Source of the DNA: Rhodophyticola sp. CCM32
GTDB lineage: Bacteria; Pseudomonadota; Alphaproteobacteria; Rhodobacterales; Rhodobacteraceae
Length of the DNA stretch: 64,000 bases
Reading direction: 5' to 3'
Assembly: GCF_004751985.1 (NCBI RefSeq)
Contig: NZ_CP038492.1
Span: 1,860,001-1,924,000, forward strand
The position numbers were made by a program, and so were the translations under genes. Shown one piece after another: positions 17,298 through 24,869 of the stretch. Below the pieces are notes generated by a model. The model was not told the origin of the DNA. It ran no database searches and saw nothing but the letters and a program-made list of their open reading frames with translations. Every line of letters starts with the position of its first letter. Within the stretch, counting starts at the first letter, position 1.

Positions 17298-18308
17298 ATG
17301 CTGACCTACACAATCCGACGATTGCTGCTGGCCATCCCTGCGCTTCTGTTCATCAGTTTCATCATCTTTCTGATCGTGAAACTGTCGCCATCGGACCCGA
17401 CGGCAGGCCTGCCGCTGACGATCCCGCCAGAGGTGCGCGAACAGATTCGCGAAAGCCTGGGCGTGAACCAGCCGGTCTTTGTGCAGTATTTCCGCTGGCT
17501 GCAACTGATGGTCTGGAACGAGCCTTTGCACCTTCTGCAGGACTGGACCGGCTGGCAGGTCGCCCCCGAAAGCACCACCCGCATCATCAGCTATCAGACC
17601 CGCAGCCCGGTGATGGAGCTGATCATGCAGCGGATGCCGCAAACCCTGTGGGTTGTCGGTATCAGCTATATCGTCGGCATTATCATCGCCCTGCCCATCG
17701 GGATCATATCAGCCTATCGGCAATACAGCTGGTTCGACCAGCTTGGCACATTCATCTCGATGCTGGGGTTCTCGGTGCCCACCTTCTTCACCGGTGTGCT
17801 GTTCATTGTGATCTTCGCGGTGAACCTGGGCTGGTTTCCATCGGTCTATGACACCACCCATGTGGTCACCGACTGGAGCAGTTTTGTGGTTCAGCTGAAA
17901 CAGATCATCATGCCGGTGATGGTGCTGGGCCTGTTCAACGCCTCACAGATCAGCCGCTTCATGCGCGCCTCGATGCTGGACAATCTGAACCAGGATTATG
18001 TGCGCACCGCACGGGCCAAGGGCCTGACCGAAAAGGTTGTGGTTCTGGTCCATGTGCTGCGCAATTCGCTGATCCCGGTTGTCACTGTTATCGCGCTGAA
18101 CGTGCCCGCCGTGTTCGGCGGCGCGATCATCACTGAACAGGTGTTCAAGGTGAACGGCATCGGTCAGTTGCTGATCATCGCCATCCAGTCTGGCGACGTG
18201 CCGACCGTGCAGACCGTCTCTTTCATTTTCGCCGTGCTGATCGTGTTGTTCAATCTGATCGCCGATGTCCTTTATGGCGTTCTGGACCCGAGGATTCGCT
18301 ATGACTGA
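17298..18308 (+). CDS. Peptide ABC transporter permease (DppB-type)
   Basis: A 336-residue inner-membrane permease with about six transmembrane segments. It begins MLTYTIRRLLLAIPALLFISFIIFLIVKLSPSDP, the classic DppB N-terminus, and contains the EAA loop typical of ABC importers (RTARAKGLTEKVVVLVHVLRNSLIPVVT). The ATG at 17298 was chosen over an upstream frame extension because it fits the family start and has a GGGACCGAAA ribosome site. Its stop overlaps the next gene's start (ATGACTGA). Forms the translocation pore with the DppC-type partner. Confidence 0.92.
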   Translation: MLTYTIRRLLLAIPALLFISFIIFLIVKLSPSDPTAGLPLTIPPEVREQIRESLGVNQPVFVQYFRWLQLMVWNEPLHLLQDWTGWQVAPESTTRIISYQTRSPVMELIMQRMPQTLWVVGISYIVGIIIALPIGIISAYRQYSWFDQLGTFISMLGFSVPTFFTGVLFIVIFAVNLGWFPSVYDTTHVVTDWSSFVVQLKQIIMPVMVLGLFNASQISRFMRASMLDNLNQDYVRTARAKGLTEKVVVLVHVLRNSLIPVVTVIALNVPAVFGGAIITEQVFKVNGIGQLLIIAIQSGDVPTVQTVSFIFAVLIVLFNLIADVLYGVLDPRIRYD

Positions 18309-19245
18309 CACCCCGTCAAATGCCGCCGATACGGCCACAGTTGCCAAAGCTCTGGAAGCTTACCGCCCGCCCCGCAACCAGTGGTGGGATGTCTGGGATC
18401 AGTTCAAGACCCATAAAGGGGCGATGCTGGGCCTTGCCTTCTTCGTCTTCGCGCTTCTCTTCGTCTATGTCGGCCCGCTGATCTGGACCATCGACGCCAC
18501 CTATATTGATATTCGCGCCCGCAATTCCGGCCCGACACTGGCCCATCCCATGGGCACCGACCAATTGGGCCGCGATACCCTGGCGCGGATGATGGTCGGC
18601 GGCCAGACCTCGATTGCCGTGGGTCTGACCGCGATGCTGCTCAGCCTTGTGCTGGGCACGTTGATCGGGGTTGTTGCGGGCTATTTCAAACGCGCCGATG
18701 GCCTATTGATGCGGCTGACAGATCTGTTTCTGGCGCTGCCGCTGCTGCCGCTGCTGCTTGTCATCATCATGCTGTTCCGCGATCAGCTTCGCGCGGCCTT
18801 CGGGCCGGAAGGCGGCATTTTCATCCTGATTGTCTTTGTCATCGGCGTGACCAGCTGGATGCAGACCGCGCGGGTGGTCCGCGGCGACGTTCTGGCCCTG
18901 AAAGAACGGGAATTCGTGCTGGCCGCCAAATCCATCGGCACGCCGTCACACCGGATGATCCTGCGCCATGTGCTGCCCAATGTGATGTCACCGATCATGG
19001 TTTCGGCCACGCTTGGCATCGCCAATGCGATCATCACGGAATCCGCGCTCAGCTTTCTTGGTCTGGGCTTCCCCTCGGATTTTCCGACATGGGGACGATT
19101 GCTGTTCGATGCCACGGACTGGCTGCAACAAAACCCCGAACGGGTGATCTGGCCCGGCCTTGCCATTTCTCTGACGGTGCTGTCGGTGAACTATATCGGC
19201 GATGGCCTGCGTGACGCGCTCGACCCGCGTATCCGGGGCCGGTAA
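18301..19245 (+). CDS. Peptide ABC transporter permease (DppC-type)
   Basis: A 314-residue permease. The cytosolic N-terminus has an RNQWWDVWDQFKTHKGAMLGL segment (OppC N-terminal domain), then six transmembrane segments, with the DppC-typical HPMGTDQLGRDTLARMM and the EAA loop LAAKSIGTPSHRMILRHVLPNV. It ends with the family tail LRDALDPRIRGR. It overlaps the upstream permease by eight bases and closes the operon. No clear terminator follows; the 68 bases to the convergent gene contain only a GC-rich stretch. Confidence 0.92.
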   Translation: MTDTPSNAADTATVAKALEAYRPPRNQWWDVWDQFKTHKGAMLGLAFFVFALLFVYVGPLIWTIDATYIDIRARNSGPTLAHPMGTDQLGRDTLARMMVGGQTSIAVGLTAMLLSLVLGTLIGVVAGYFKRADGLLMRLTDLFLALPLLPLLLVIIMLFRDQLRAAFGPEGGIFILIVFVIGVTSWMQTARVVRGDVLALKEREFVLAAKSIGTPSHRMILRHVLPNVMSPIMVSATLGIANAIITESALSFLGLGFPSDFPTWGRLLFDATDWLQQNPERVIWPGLAISLTVLSVNYIGDGLRDALDPRIRGR

Positions 19246-19313
19246 CGGGCCCATTCACCCGGCTTCTTCTGGTCAAAAATATTCTGGGGGGAGGCGCCGA
19301 AGGCGGCGGCGGG

Positions 19314-20108
19314 CTACGCCCCCTCTTTACCCTTGTCCAGATGATCCTCCCACACCAGTTCCCGGAAATCGAACCCGCCCTCCAGCGTCGGTTTCACAAC
19401 CCGGAAATATGGCGACAGGTCGAAATCGCGCGGCGCGAACAGCGAATGATGCCGGATATGCAGCAGCTCCTGTTCGGCATATTCTGATCCACCCTGACGC
19501 CGTTCCGGCAGGATCGGATAGCGCACGCCCTGATAGGCCTGGGCGATCAGCGAGGAACAGATCGCCCGCGTCGGATCCCCCGAACCGAAGGCCAGCATGC
19601 GGCGGCGCCAGCGTACGGGCACCGGTGGCGTGGGCAGGAAATACCGCGCCAGATCAAAGATATTCCGCATATCATAGCGCAGACCCAGATTGCTTATCAT
19701 GAACTGCACCACCTGATCGCGTTCCGTATCATTCAGACCGACAGGCCGGCAGATGCGGGTATTGAACGTTTCATATTTGCTCAACGGCACCGCAACACAG
19801 CCTTCACCCAGATTGACCTCGACCAGCCGGGGCCGCTCCCGTCTATCTTCAGGCAAAGGCAGCACATCGCCCACATACATCGCCGCATGGGACCAGGTGG
19901 ATTGCGTCAGGTATTTAATCGCATTCGAGATGCGCTCGCCGCCTTCAACCAGAAGCACATCTCCCGGCTGCAAGATCCGGCACAATGTGGGGAAATCCGA
20001 CGGTGTATAGGGTTGATAGCCCGAGCTTGGATCGCGCAGCCTGCGCGCCAGACGGCGGCCAACCCGATCCAGAAAGGTATCTTTGACTGTCGCCAGCTTA
20101 TCGGTCAT
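19314..20108 (-). CDS. NlpC/P60-superfamily (YiiX/YebB-like, permuted papain fold) protein
   Basis: A 264-residue protein with the permuted NlpC/P60 layout: QPGDVLLVEGGERISNAIKYLTQSTWSHAAMYVGD carries the catalytic His (in WSHAAMYVG) and, further on, AICSSLIAQAYQ carries the presumed nucleophile Cys, the reverse of the normal Cys-His order. Proteins of this kind are often annotated lipo-like or cysteine hydrolases; their substrates (peptidoglycan amide or lipid ester) are not established. No signal peptide is visible, so it is probably cytosolic or membrane-attached. I chose the ATG at 20108 (MTDKLATVKDT), eight bases from AGGGG; the frame continues 24 codons upstream. Confidence 0.75.
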   Translation of the reverse strand: MTDKLATVKDTFLDRVGRRLARRLRDPSSGYQPYTPSDFPTLCRILQPGDVLLVEGGERISNAIKYLTQSTWSHAAMYVGDVLPLPEDRRERPRLVEVNLGEGCVAVPLSKYETFNTRICRPVGLNDTERDQVVQFMISNLGLRYDMRNIFDLARYFLPTPPVPVRWRRRMLAFGSGDPTRAICSSLIAQAYQGVRYPILPERRQGGSEYAEQELLHIRHHSLFAPRDFDLSPYFRVVKPTLEGGFDFRELVWEDHLDKGKEGA

Positions 20109-20188
20109 CGCATCAGCCCCTCCTCCCGGCCCATCCTGATCATAAGGATGCAAGGGCCGGGTCTTGTCCACGCCCCTCACCGGGACGT

Positions 20189-20303
20189 TAGAGCAGAAAT
20201 CGTTTAATCTGAATCAAAATTCTCTGCCTCCGGGTCAGCAAGCTGCTGATCTCGAACGCGAATTTCGATGAGCGATGGTGCAGATTAAAACGATTTCGCT
20301 CTA
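20189..20303. mobile_element. TA-flanked miniature inverted-repeat element (MITE), copy 1
   Basis: A 115-base stretch from TA at 20189 to TA at 20302. Its ends are near-perfect inverted repeats (TAGAGC..GAAATCGTTT..AATCTG on each side, one-base indels). Inside are the blocks ATCTGAATCAAAATT, CTGCCTC and TCGAACGCGAATTTCGATG, which recur in the element at 26540-26642. TA flanks and GAGC-type ends match the IS630-type elements in this window, so it was probably moved by such a transposase. Its right TA is the target into which the IS630-type element went. Confidence 0.65.
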
Positions 20304-21254
20304 GATGTGGAACCTCAACAGGTTGTTCGGGTCCAAGCCTAACCGGCTGATTGGTGGTTTCGATTTTAGCGCTGAGTGCGGTCGGTGCCAATTGTAAAGA
20401 TGTGTCCACACGGGCAGGTCTGCGGCGCGGTCGTCTGATGTCTCATAGGCACGGGCATATGCCCACTCACGCAGTGCGGACTGGATGAAGCGTTCAGCTT
20501 TTCCGTTGGTTTTGGGCGTGTAGGGTTTGGTTCGGATATGCCTGATACCAAGTTCAGCGCACGCCGCCTTGAAGGCATGGGATTTGTAACAGGAGCCATT
20601 GTCCGTCATTACTCGCGCCACCGTCACCCCCATGGTCGCATACCAGGCAACGGCCGCCTTCAGATGGGCGATAGCGCTGACCGCCTTCTCGTCGGGATGG
20701 ATATCGGTGAAGGACAGCCGTGACGCATCATCGACGCAGACATGGACGTACTCCCAACCAATCCCGCGGCTGTTGGACTGTCCCGTCCTGTCGCCTGTGA
20801 TGCGGTGGCCTGTGCGTTCGAACTTGCCCAGACGCTTGATATCCAGATGGATCAGTTCGCCGGGATGTTCGCGTTCATAGCGCCGCACGGGTTCGGCGGG
20901 CTCCAGATCTCGCAGACGGCTGAGACCGGCCCGGCGCAGCACACGGCTGACGGTGGCAGGCGACACCCCGGTCTTTGCAGCGATATGCGCCCCGGTCAGG
21001 CGCTGCCGACGCAGAGCAACAATCTGTTCGGCGACATTGTCAGGCGTCGGGTTGCGCAGACAATGCGGGCGCGATGTCCGGTCAAGCAAACCCTCGTGAC
21101 CTTCCCGTTCAAACCTTCGCCACCACTTCGCAGCAGTCTTGGCCGAACAGCCGCAGGCCGCTCCAGCCTCACAAAAGCTCATGCCACCCGATATAAGCCT
21201 GACAAGCCGCTCTCGACCCAAAGGAGCCAGTCTGGCATTCTTGTGTAAGTTCAT
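20301..21254 (-). CDS. IS481 family transposase (copy 1)
   Basis: A 317-residue DDE transposase. An N-terminal helix-turn-helix pair (about residues 1-110; MSFCEAGAACGCSAKTAAKWWRRF and GAHIAAKTGVSPATVSRVLRRAG) is followed by an rve integrase core with D in HLDIKRL, D in MTDNGSCY and E in GKAERFIQS. The start is the ATG of MNLHKNARLAPLG at 21254; 22 codons upstream are open but lie in the terminal repeat. The coding frame runs off the left end of the element: the last codons are in the repeat (RFHI) and the TAG stop (20301-20303) belongs to the TCTAGA target duplication. Confidence 0.93.
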   Translation of the reverse strand: MNLHKNARLAPLGRERLVRLISGGMSFCEAGAACGCSAKTAAKWWRRFEREGHEGLLDRTSRPHCLRNPTPDNVAEQIVALRRQRLTGAHIAAKTGVSPATVSRVLRRAGLSRLRDLEPAEPVRRYEREHPGELIHLDIKRLGKFERTGHRITGDRTGQSNSRGIGWEYVHVCVDDASRLSFTDIHPDEKAVSAIAHLKAAVAWYATMGVTVARVMTDNGSCYKSHAFKAACAELGIRHIRTKPYTPKTNGKAERFIQSALREWAYARAYETSDDRAADLPVWTHLYNWHRPHSALKSKPPISRLGLDPNNLLRFHI

Positions 21255-21337
21255 TCGATCCCTCCGAAAAGTGGTGAAGCTTGGTAACTCCAACCAACTC
21301 GGTTCGGATCGAATGGACAACCTACTGAAAGCTCACA
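20306..21337 (-). mobile_element. IS481-family insertion sequence, copy 1 (1032 bp)
   Basis: The element runs from TGTGGAACCTCAACAGGTTG (left) to the complement of TGTGAGCTTTCAGTAGGTTG (right), which are imperfect terminal inverted repeats starting TGTG. Both sides carry TCTAGA (20300-20305 and 21338-21343), a 6-bp target duplication. A second copy of identical length and, judging by identical ORFs on both strands, identical sequence lies in opposite orientation at 23691-24722. Intact transposase, so possibly active. Confidence 0.88.
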
Positions 21338-22174
21338 TCTAGAGCGTGTTGCAGTCATCCTGATTCAGGATTCCCAGATTGCTCATGATGTGATTCCTTG
21401 TGTGTGAGGCAGATATGGGGTCACAGATGGGCAAGCCACATCCGATAGAGTTACGCGAACGTGTTGTTGCGTTTGTGGATGAAGGACACGGTCACCGTGA
21501 AGCGGCACGACACTTTCGTGTGTCACCCCGGTTTGTGAACGACTTGATCAAACTGCGGCGCGAAACCGGGTCGCTGGCACCACGTCCGCAAGGCAACGGT
21601 GGCGGTCACGGCAAACTGGCGAGCGTAGCTGACTGGATCGAAGCCCGCGTGGCCGGGAAAGGAGAGATCACGCTCGATGAACTGGTCTCGGAGTTGGCCG
21701 AGACGCATGGTATCGACGTGCATCGCGGCCACATCAGGCCTTGAACATGAGGCCACCCGTGCCAGAAACTCTAATCAGAAATGACCCAAAGATTGGGGGC
21801 TAGACAATAGCCCTTCATGGCCAACTATCTGGACAGGCTGGCTTTCATCGACGAGACTTCGGTCAAGACCAACATGGCCAAGACAACCGGATGGGCTCCT
21901 TATGGCCAGCGCTTGGTCGATCACGCACCCTTCGGCCATTGGCGCACCCAGACCTTCATTGGTGCACTGCGCCATGATCGGTTGGACGCCCCATGGGTCA
22001 TCGACGGGGCCATGAACAGCGAGATGTTCACCCTCTACACCGAAACCCAACTGGTGCCGACCCTGCGCGAGGGTGACGTTGTCATTCTTGATAACCTCTC
22101 CAGCCACAAGGCACCTGCCGCCGCTGAAGCTCTGCACAGCATCGGCGCATGGTTCCTGTTCCTGCCGCCATGTA

Positions 22175-22417
22175 TGGTTGGCTCCTGCATGGCAAGGGTT
22201 TTGTAAGCTTCTGGCATCTGGTCGGCTGCGGCCATGTATTCGGCGTCGTTCTGCAGCAAATGTGCTGCGCGCCATGATGAATGTCCGCGTCGGCTGAAGG
22301 CTCCCACTCAATCGAACGCGCTCGGCGGCGCTTCGGATTCATCGGGGTGTTCCTGTTCGCCGTTTCCGTCATTTCGCCATCACCTCACGTTGGCCTTACC
22401 ATTCTTTGAGACCCTTC
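22175..22417 (-). ncRNA. Candidate bridge/seeker guide RNA region of the IS1111-type element
   Basis: The non-coding stretch between the transposase stop and the element's end, read in the transposase direction. IS110-family elements are known to encode a guide RNA that pairs with donor and target DNA, and in the IS1111 group it lies downstream of the gene. A 10-base segment here (GTTCCTGTTC on the plus strand, 22349-22358) is identical to the target flank at 22152-22161, ten bases from the junction. A transcript of the minus strand would pair with that flank. No secondary structure was computed. Confidence 0.4.
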
Positions 22418-23437
22418 TCAGCCGGGTACTTCTCCGACCTGCGGTCTATAGCTCGTTCCGTCACGCAAAAGCGCAAAGATGGTTCTTGCCATGCGCCTCG
22501 CCAAGGCGATCGCAACGACCCTTGTCTCCTTTGTCGCCAGCTTTCGCGACAGCCAGTCGGTGCCCATGTGGCGACTTCTGCGCCGGACCATGATCTGCGC
22601 CATGGCCCCAAGGTAAAGCAGGCGCCGGATATAACGGTTGCCCATCTTCGAGATGCCACCGCTTCGGGGCTTCCCGCCGGTCGAGTGCTGCTTCGGCGTC
22701 AGGCCGAGCCAGGCAGCATAGTCCCGCGCCGAGCCGAAATTGCTGACATCCGGTGTCGTTGCGGCAATCGCGGTTGCGGTCAGCACGCCGACGCCTGGGA
22801 TCGATGCCAGACGGCGGCTCACTTCGTTGTGCCGGTGAACCTCCTTGATCTCGTCGGTCAGCTGCTCGATTCGCGATTGCGTCTCTGCCAGTTGATCGAA
22901 CAACACCCGGAGCGGAAGGCGCGCGGCCTCGGGCAAGGCGTCCAACTCCTCTGCCAGGCTCGCGACGCGCTTTGATCCCTTCGCCGTAACGATACCAAAC
23001 TCAGCCATGTGAGCGCGGATCGCGTTGCCGGTTTGCGTGACCTGACCGACGAGAAAATCCCGCGCCCGGTGCAGGACAAGCGCCGCGGAGTCCGCCTCGC
23101 TCTTCACGGGAACAAACCGCATCGAAGGCCGGGTGACCGCTTCGCAGATTGCCTCCGCATCGGCCGCATCTGTCTTGTTCCGCTTGACGTAGGGCTTCAC
23201 ATAGGACGGCGGCATCAGTCGGACCGCGTGGCCCATCTCTTGTCGTTGTCGTCCCCAGTGATGGGATCCCGAACACGCCTCGATGCCGATCAGGCATGCT
23301 GGGCGCTCTTCGAAGAACGTGAGAAACTGACCTCTCCGCAGCTGACGCCGAACCACAACATTCCCGTCGCAATCAACGCCATGGATCTGTATGACATTCT
23401 TGGCGAGGTCGACGCCGACTGTGCTAACTTCATTCAT
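22418..23437 (-). CDS. IS110 family (IS1111 group) transposase
   Basis: A 339-residue DEDD recombinase. The RuvC-like N-terminal domain starts STVGVDLAKNVIQIHGVD (first Asp at residue 10), continues with LIGIEACSGSHHW (Glu) and NKTDAADAEAI (Asp), and the C-terminal Tnp domain has SIPGVGVLTATAIAATTPD and the GLTPKQHSTGGKPRSGGISKMGNRYIRRLLYLGA block with its conserved serine. The start is at 23437 (MNEVSTVG) after GGAGCCATCC; the open frame upstream lies in the element's end. It is intact, so this element may be able to move if its guide RNA is functional. Confidence 0.92.
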   Translation of the reverse strand: MNEVSTVGVDLAKNVIQIHGVDCDGNVVVRRQLRRGQFLTFFEERPACLIGIEACSGSHHWGRQRQEMGHAVRLMPPSYVKPYVKRNKTDAADAEAICEAVTRPSMRFVPVKSEADSAALVLHRARDFLVGQVTQTGNAIRAHMAEFGIVTAKGSKRVASLAEELDALPEAARLPLRVLFDQLAETQSRIEQLTDEIKEVHRHNEVSRRLASIPGVGVLTATAIAATTPDVSNFGSARDYAAWLGLTPKQHSTGGKPRSGGISKMGNRYIRRLLYLGAMAQIMVRRRSRHMGTDWLSRKLATKETRVVAIALARRMARTIFALLRDGTSYRPQVGEVPG

Positions 23438-23690
23438 GGATGGCTCCTCAAGTTGGGACAATGACACCCCATCATGGCGCATCGCGACGCCGGGAGCAGG
23501 AGCCATCCACACCATCAATTGAGATGGCGTTCTCGAAACTCAAAACCCTGATCCGAAGAGCCGCAGCCAGAACATACGACCAGTTATGGGCCGCCGTCGG
23601 AAAGGTCTGCGACCTCTTCTCAGAAGAAGAGTGCTACAACTACTTCAAGGCCGCAGGCTATGGGGCAGATTGACTGCGACACGCTCTAGA

Positions 23691-24722
23691 TGTGAGCTTT
23701 CAGTAGGTTGTCCATTCGATCCGAACCGAGTTGGTTGGAGTTACCAAGCTTCACCACTTTTCGGAGGGATCGAATGAACTTACACAAGAATGCCAGACTG
23801 GCTCCTTTGGGTCGAGAGCGGCTTGTCAGGCTTATATCGGGTGGCATGAGCTTTTGTGAGGCTGGAGCGGCCTGCGGCTGTTCGGCCAAGACTGCTGCGA
23901 AGTGGTGGCGAAGGTTTGAACGGGAAGGTCACGAGGGTTTGCTTGACCGGACATCGCGCCCGCATTGTCTGCGCAACCCGACGCCTGACAATGTCGCCGA
24001 ACAGATTGTTGCTCTGCGTCGGCAGCGCCTGACCGGGGCGCATATCGCTGCAAAGACCGGGGTGTCGCCTGCCACCGTCAGCCGTGTGCTGCGCCGGGCC
24101 GGTCTCAGCCGTCTGCGAGATCTGGAGCCCGCCGAACCCGTGCGGCGCTATGAACGCGAACATCCCGGCGAACTGATCCATCTGGATATCAAGCGTCTGG
24201 GCAAGTTCGAACGCACAGGCCACCGCATCACAGGCGACAGGACGGGACAGTCCAACAGCCGCGGGATTGGTTGGGAGTACGTCCATGTCTGCGTCGATGA
24301 TGCGTCACGGCTGTCCTTCACCGATATCCATCCCGACGAGAAGGCGGTCAGCGCTATCGCCCATCTGAAGGCGGCCGTTGCCTGGTATGCGACCATGGGG
24401 GTGACGGTGGCGCGAGTAATGACGGACAATGGCTCCTGTTACAAATCCCATGCCTTCAAGGCGGCGTGCGCTGAACTTGGTATCAGGCATATCCGAACCA
24501 AACCCTACACGCCCAAAACCAACGGAAAAGCTGAACGCTTCATCCAGTCCGCACTGCGTGAGTGGGCATATGCCCGTGCCTATGAGACATCAGACGACCG
24601 CGCCGCAGACCTGCCCGTGTGGACACATCTTTACAATTGGCACCGACCGCACTCAGCGCTAAAATCGAAACCACCAATCAGCCGGTTAGGCTTGGACCCG
24701 AACAACCTGTTGAGGTTCCACA
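23691..24722 (+). mobile_element. IS481-family insertion sequence, copy 2 (1032 bp), inverted relative to copy 1
   Basis: Same length and ends as the copy at 20306-21337 (TGTGAGCTTTCAGTAGG at the left, complement of TGTGGAACCTCAACAGG at the right), in the opposite orientation. Flanked by TCTAGA at 23685-23690 and 24723-24728, its own 6-bp target duplication. It sits precisely at the right TA border of the IS630-type element. The 140 bases between it and xseA (24729-24869) contain no gene or motif I can recognise. Confidence 0.88.
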
Positions 24723-24727
24723 TCTAG
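23774..24727 (+). CDS. IS481 family transposase (copy 2)
   Basis: Identical in amino acid sequence to the copy 1 protein (317 residues): two helix-turn-helix motifs, rve core with D-D-E in HLDIKRL, MTDNGSCY and GKAERFIQS. As in copy 1, the frame runs through the terminal repeat and the TAG stop (24725-24727) is supplied by the TCTAGA target duplication outside the element. Identity of the two copies suggests recent transposition or gene conversion. Confidence 0.93.
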   Translation: MNLHKNARLAPLGRERLVRLISGGMSFCEAGAACGCSAKTAAKWWRRFEREGHEGLLDRTSRPHCLRNPTPDNVAEQIVALRRQRLTGAHIAAKTGVSPATVSRVLRRAGLSRLRDLEPAEPVRRYEREHPGELIHLDIKRLGKFERTGHRITGDRTGQSNSRGIGWEYVHVCVDDASRLSFTDIHPDEKAVSAIAHLKAAVAWYATMGVTVARVMTDNGSCYKSHAFKAACAELGIRHIRTKPYTPKTNGKAERFIQSALREWAYARAYETSDDRAADLPVWTHLYNWHRPHSALKSKPPISRLGLDPNNLLRFHI

Positions 24728-24869
24728 ATGCCGCGAGCAGGATGAAATACGCGTGATCAGGCAGAAATGCCCAATAGTCCTTGCCATATGCCGAATTGCG
24801 GATGACGGGAAAAGGCCATTGGCTGATCCAGGGTCAGGCCCATGACCGTTTGGCATAGGGTGTTCTGTC

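Larger units (their letters stand above)
22172..23517 (-). mobile_element. IS110 family, IS1111-group insertion sequence
   Basis: A foreign block inside the IS630 transposase gene. Near each end is a subterminal inverted motif: TGGTTGGCTCCTGC at 22175-22188 and, on the other strand, TGGATGGCTCCTGC close to 23505. A single DEDD-type transposase is on the minus strand, with a short leader (about 80 bases) and a long non-coding tail (about 240 bases) downstream. That layout, with subterminal repeats and the long non-coding part after the gene, is the IS1111-group arrangement. No target duplication is expected or seen. Boundaries are good to about five bases. Confidence 0.75.
21427..23673 (+). 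pseudogene. IS630 family transposase, broken into three pieces
   Basis: Piece 1 (21427-21744) is the N-terminal helix-turn-helix part (HPIELRERVVAFVDEGHGHREAA). After a disrupted stretch (21745-21816, frame lost and sequence missing), piece 2 (21817-22171) has the first half of the DDE core: D in LAFIDETSVKTN and D in VVILDNLSSHKA, up to FLFLPP. Piece 3 (about 23518-23673) resumes at IEMAFSKLKTL with the catalytic Glu. The family's linking residues between PP and IE (about seven) are missing, so the insertion went with a small deletion. Not functional. Confidence 0.8.
21342..23686 (+). mobile_element. IS630-type element, interrupted and decayed
   Basis: Ends GAGCGTGTTGCAGTC (21342 onward) and its inverted partner GACTGCGACACGCTC (to 23686), with one mismatch, each bordered by TA, the IS630/Tc1-mariner target. 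Carries a broken transposase gene and, inside it, a 1.35-kb IS110/IS1111-type insertion. The related but rearranged element at 49485-50082 has the same end motif (GAGCGT.. / ..ACGCTC). The intact IS630 part without the insert would be about 1 kb. Confidence 0.75.

Noticed and set aside
20306..24722. Composite transposon made by the two IS481 copies
   Set aside because: Each copy has its own TCTAGA duplication at CTAG sites made by the IS630 borders, so two independent insertions explain the data better than joint movement.
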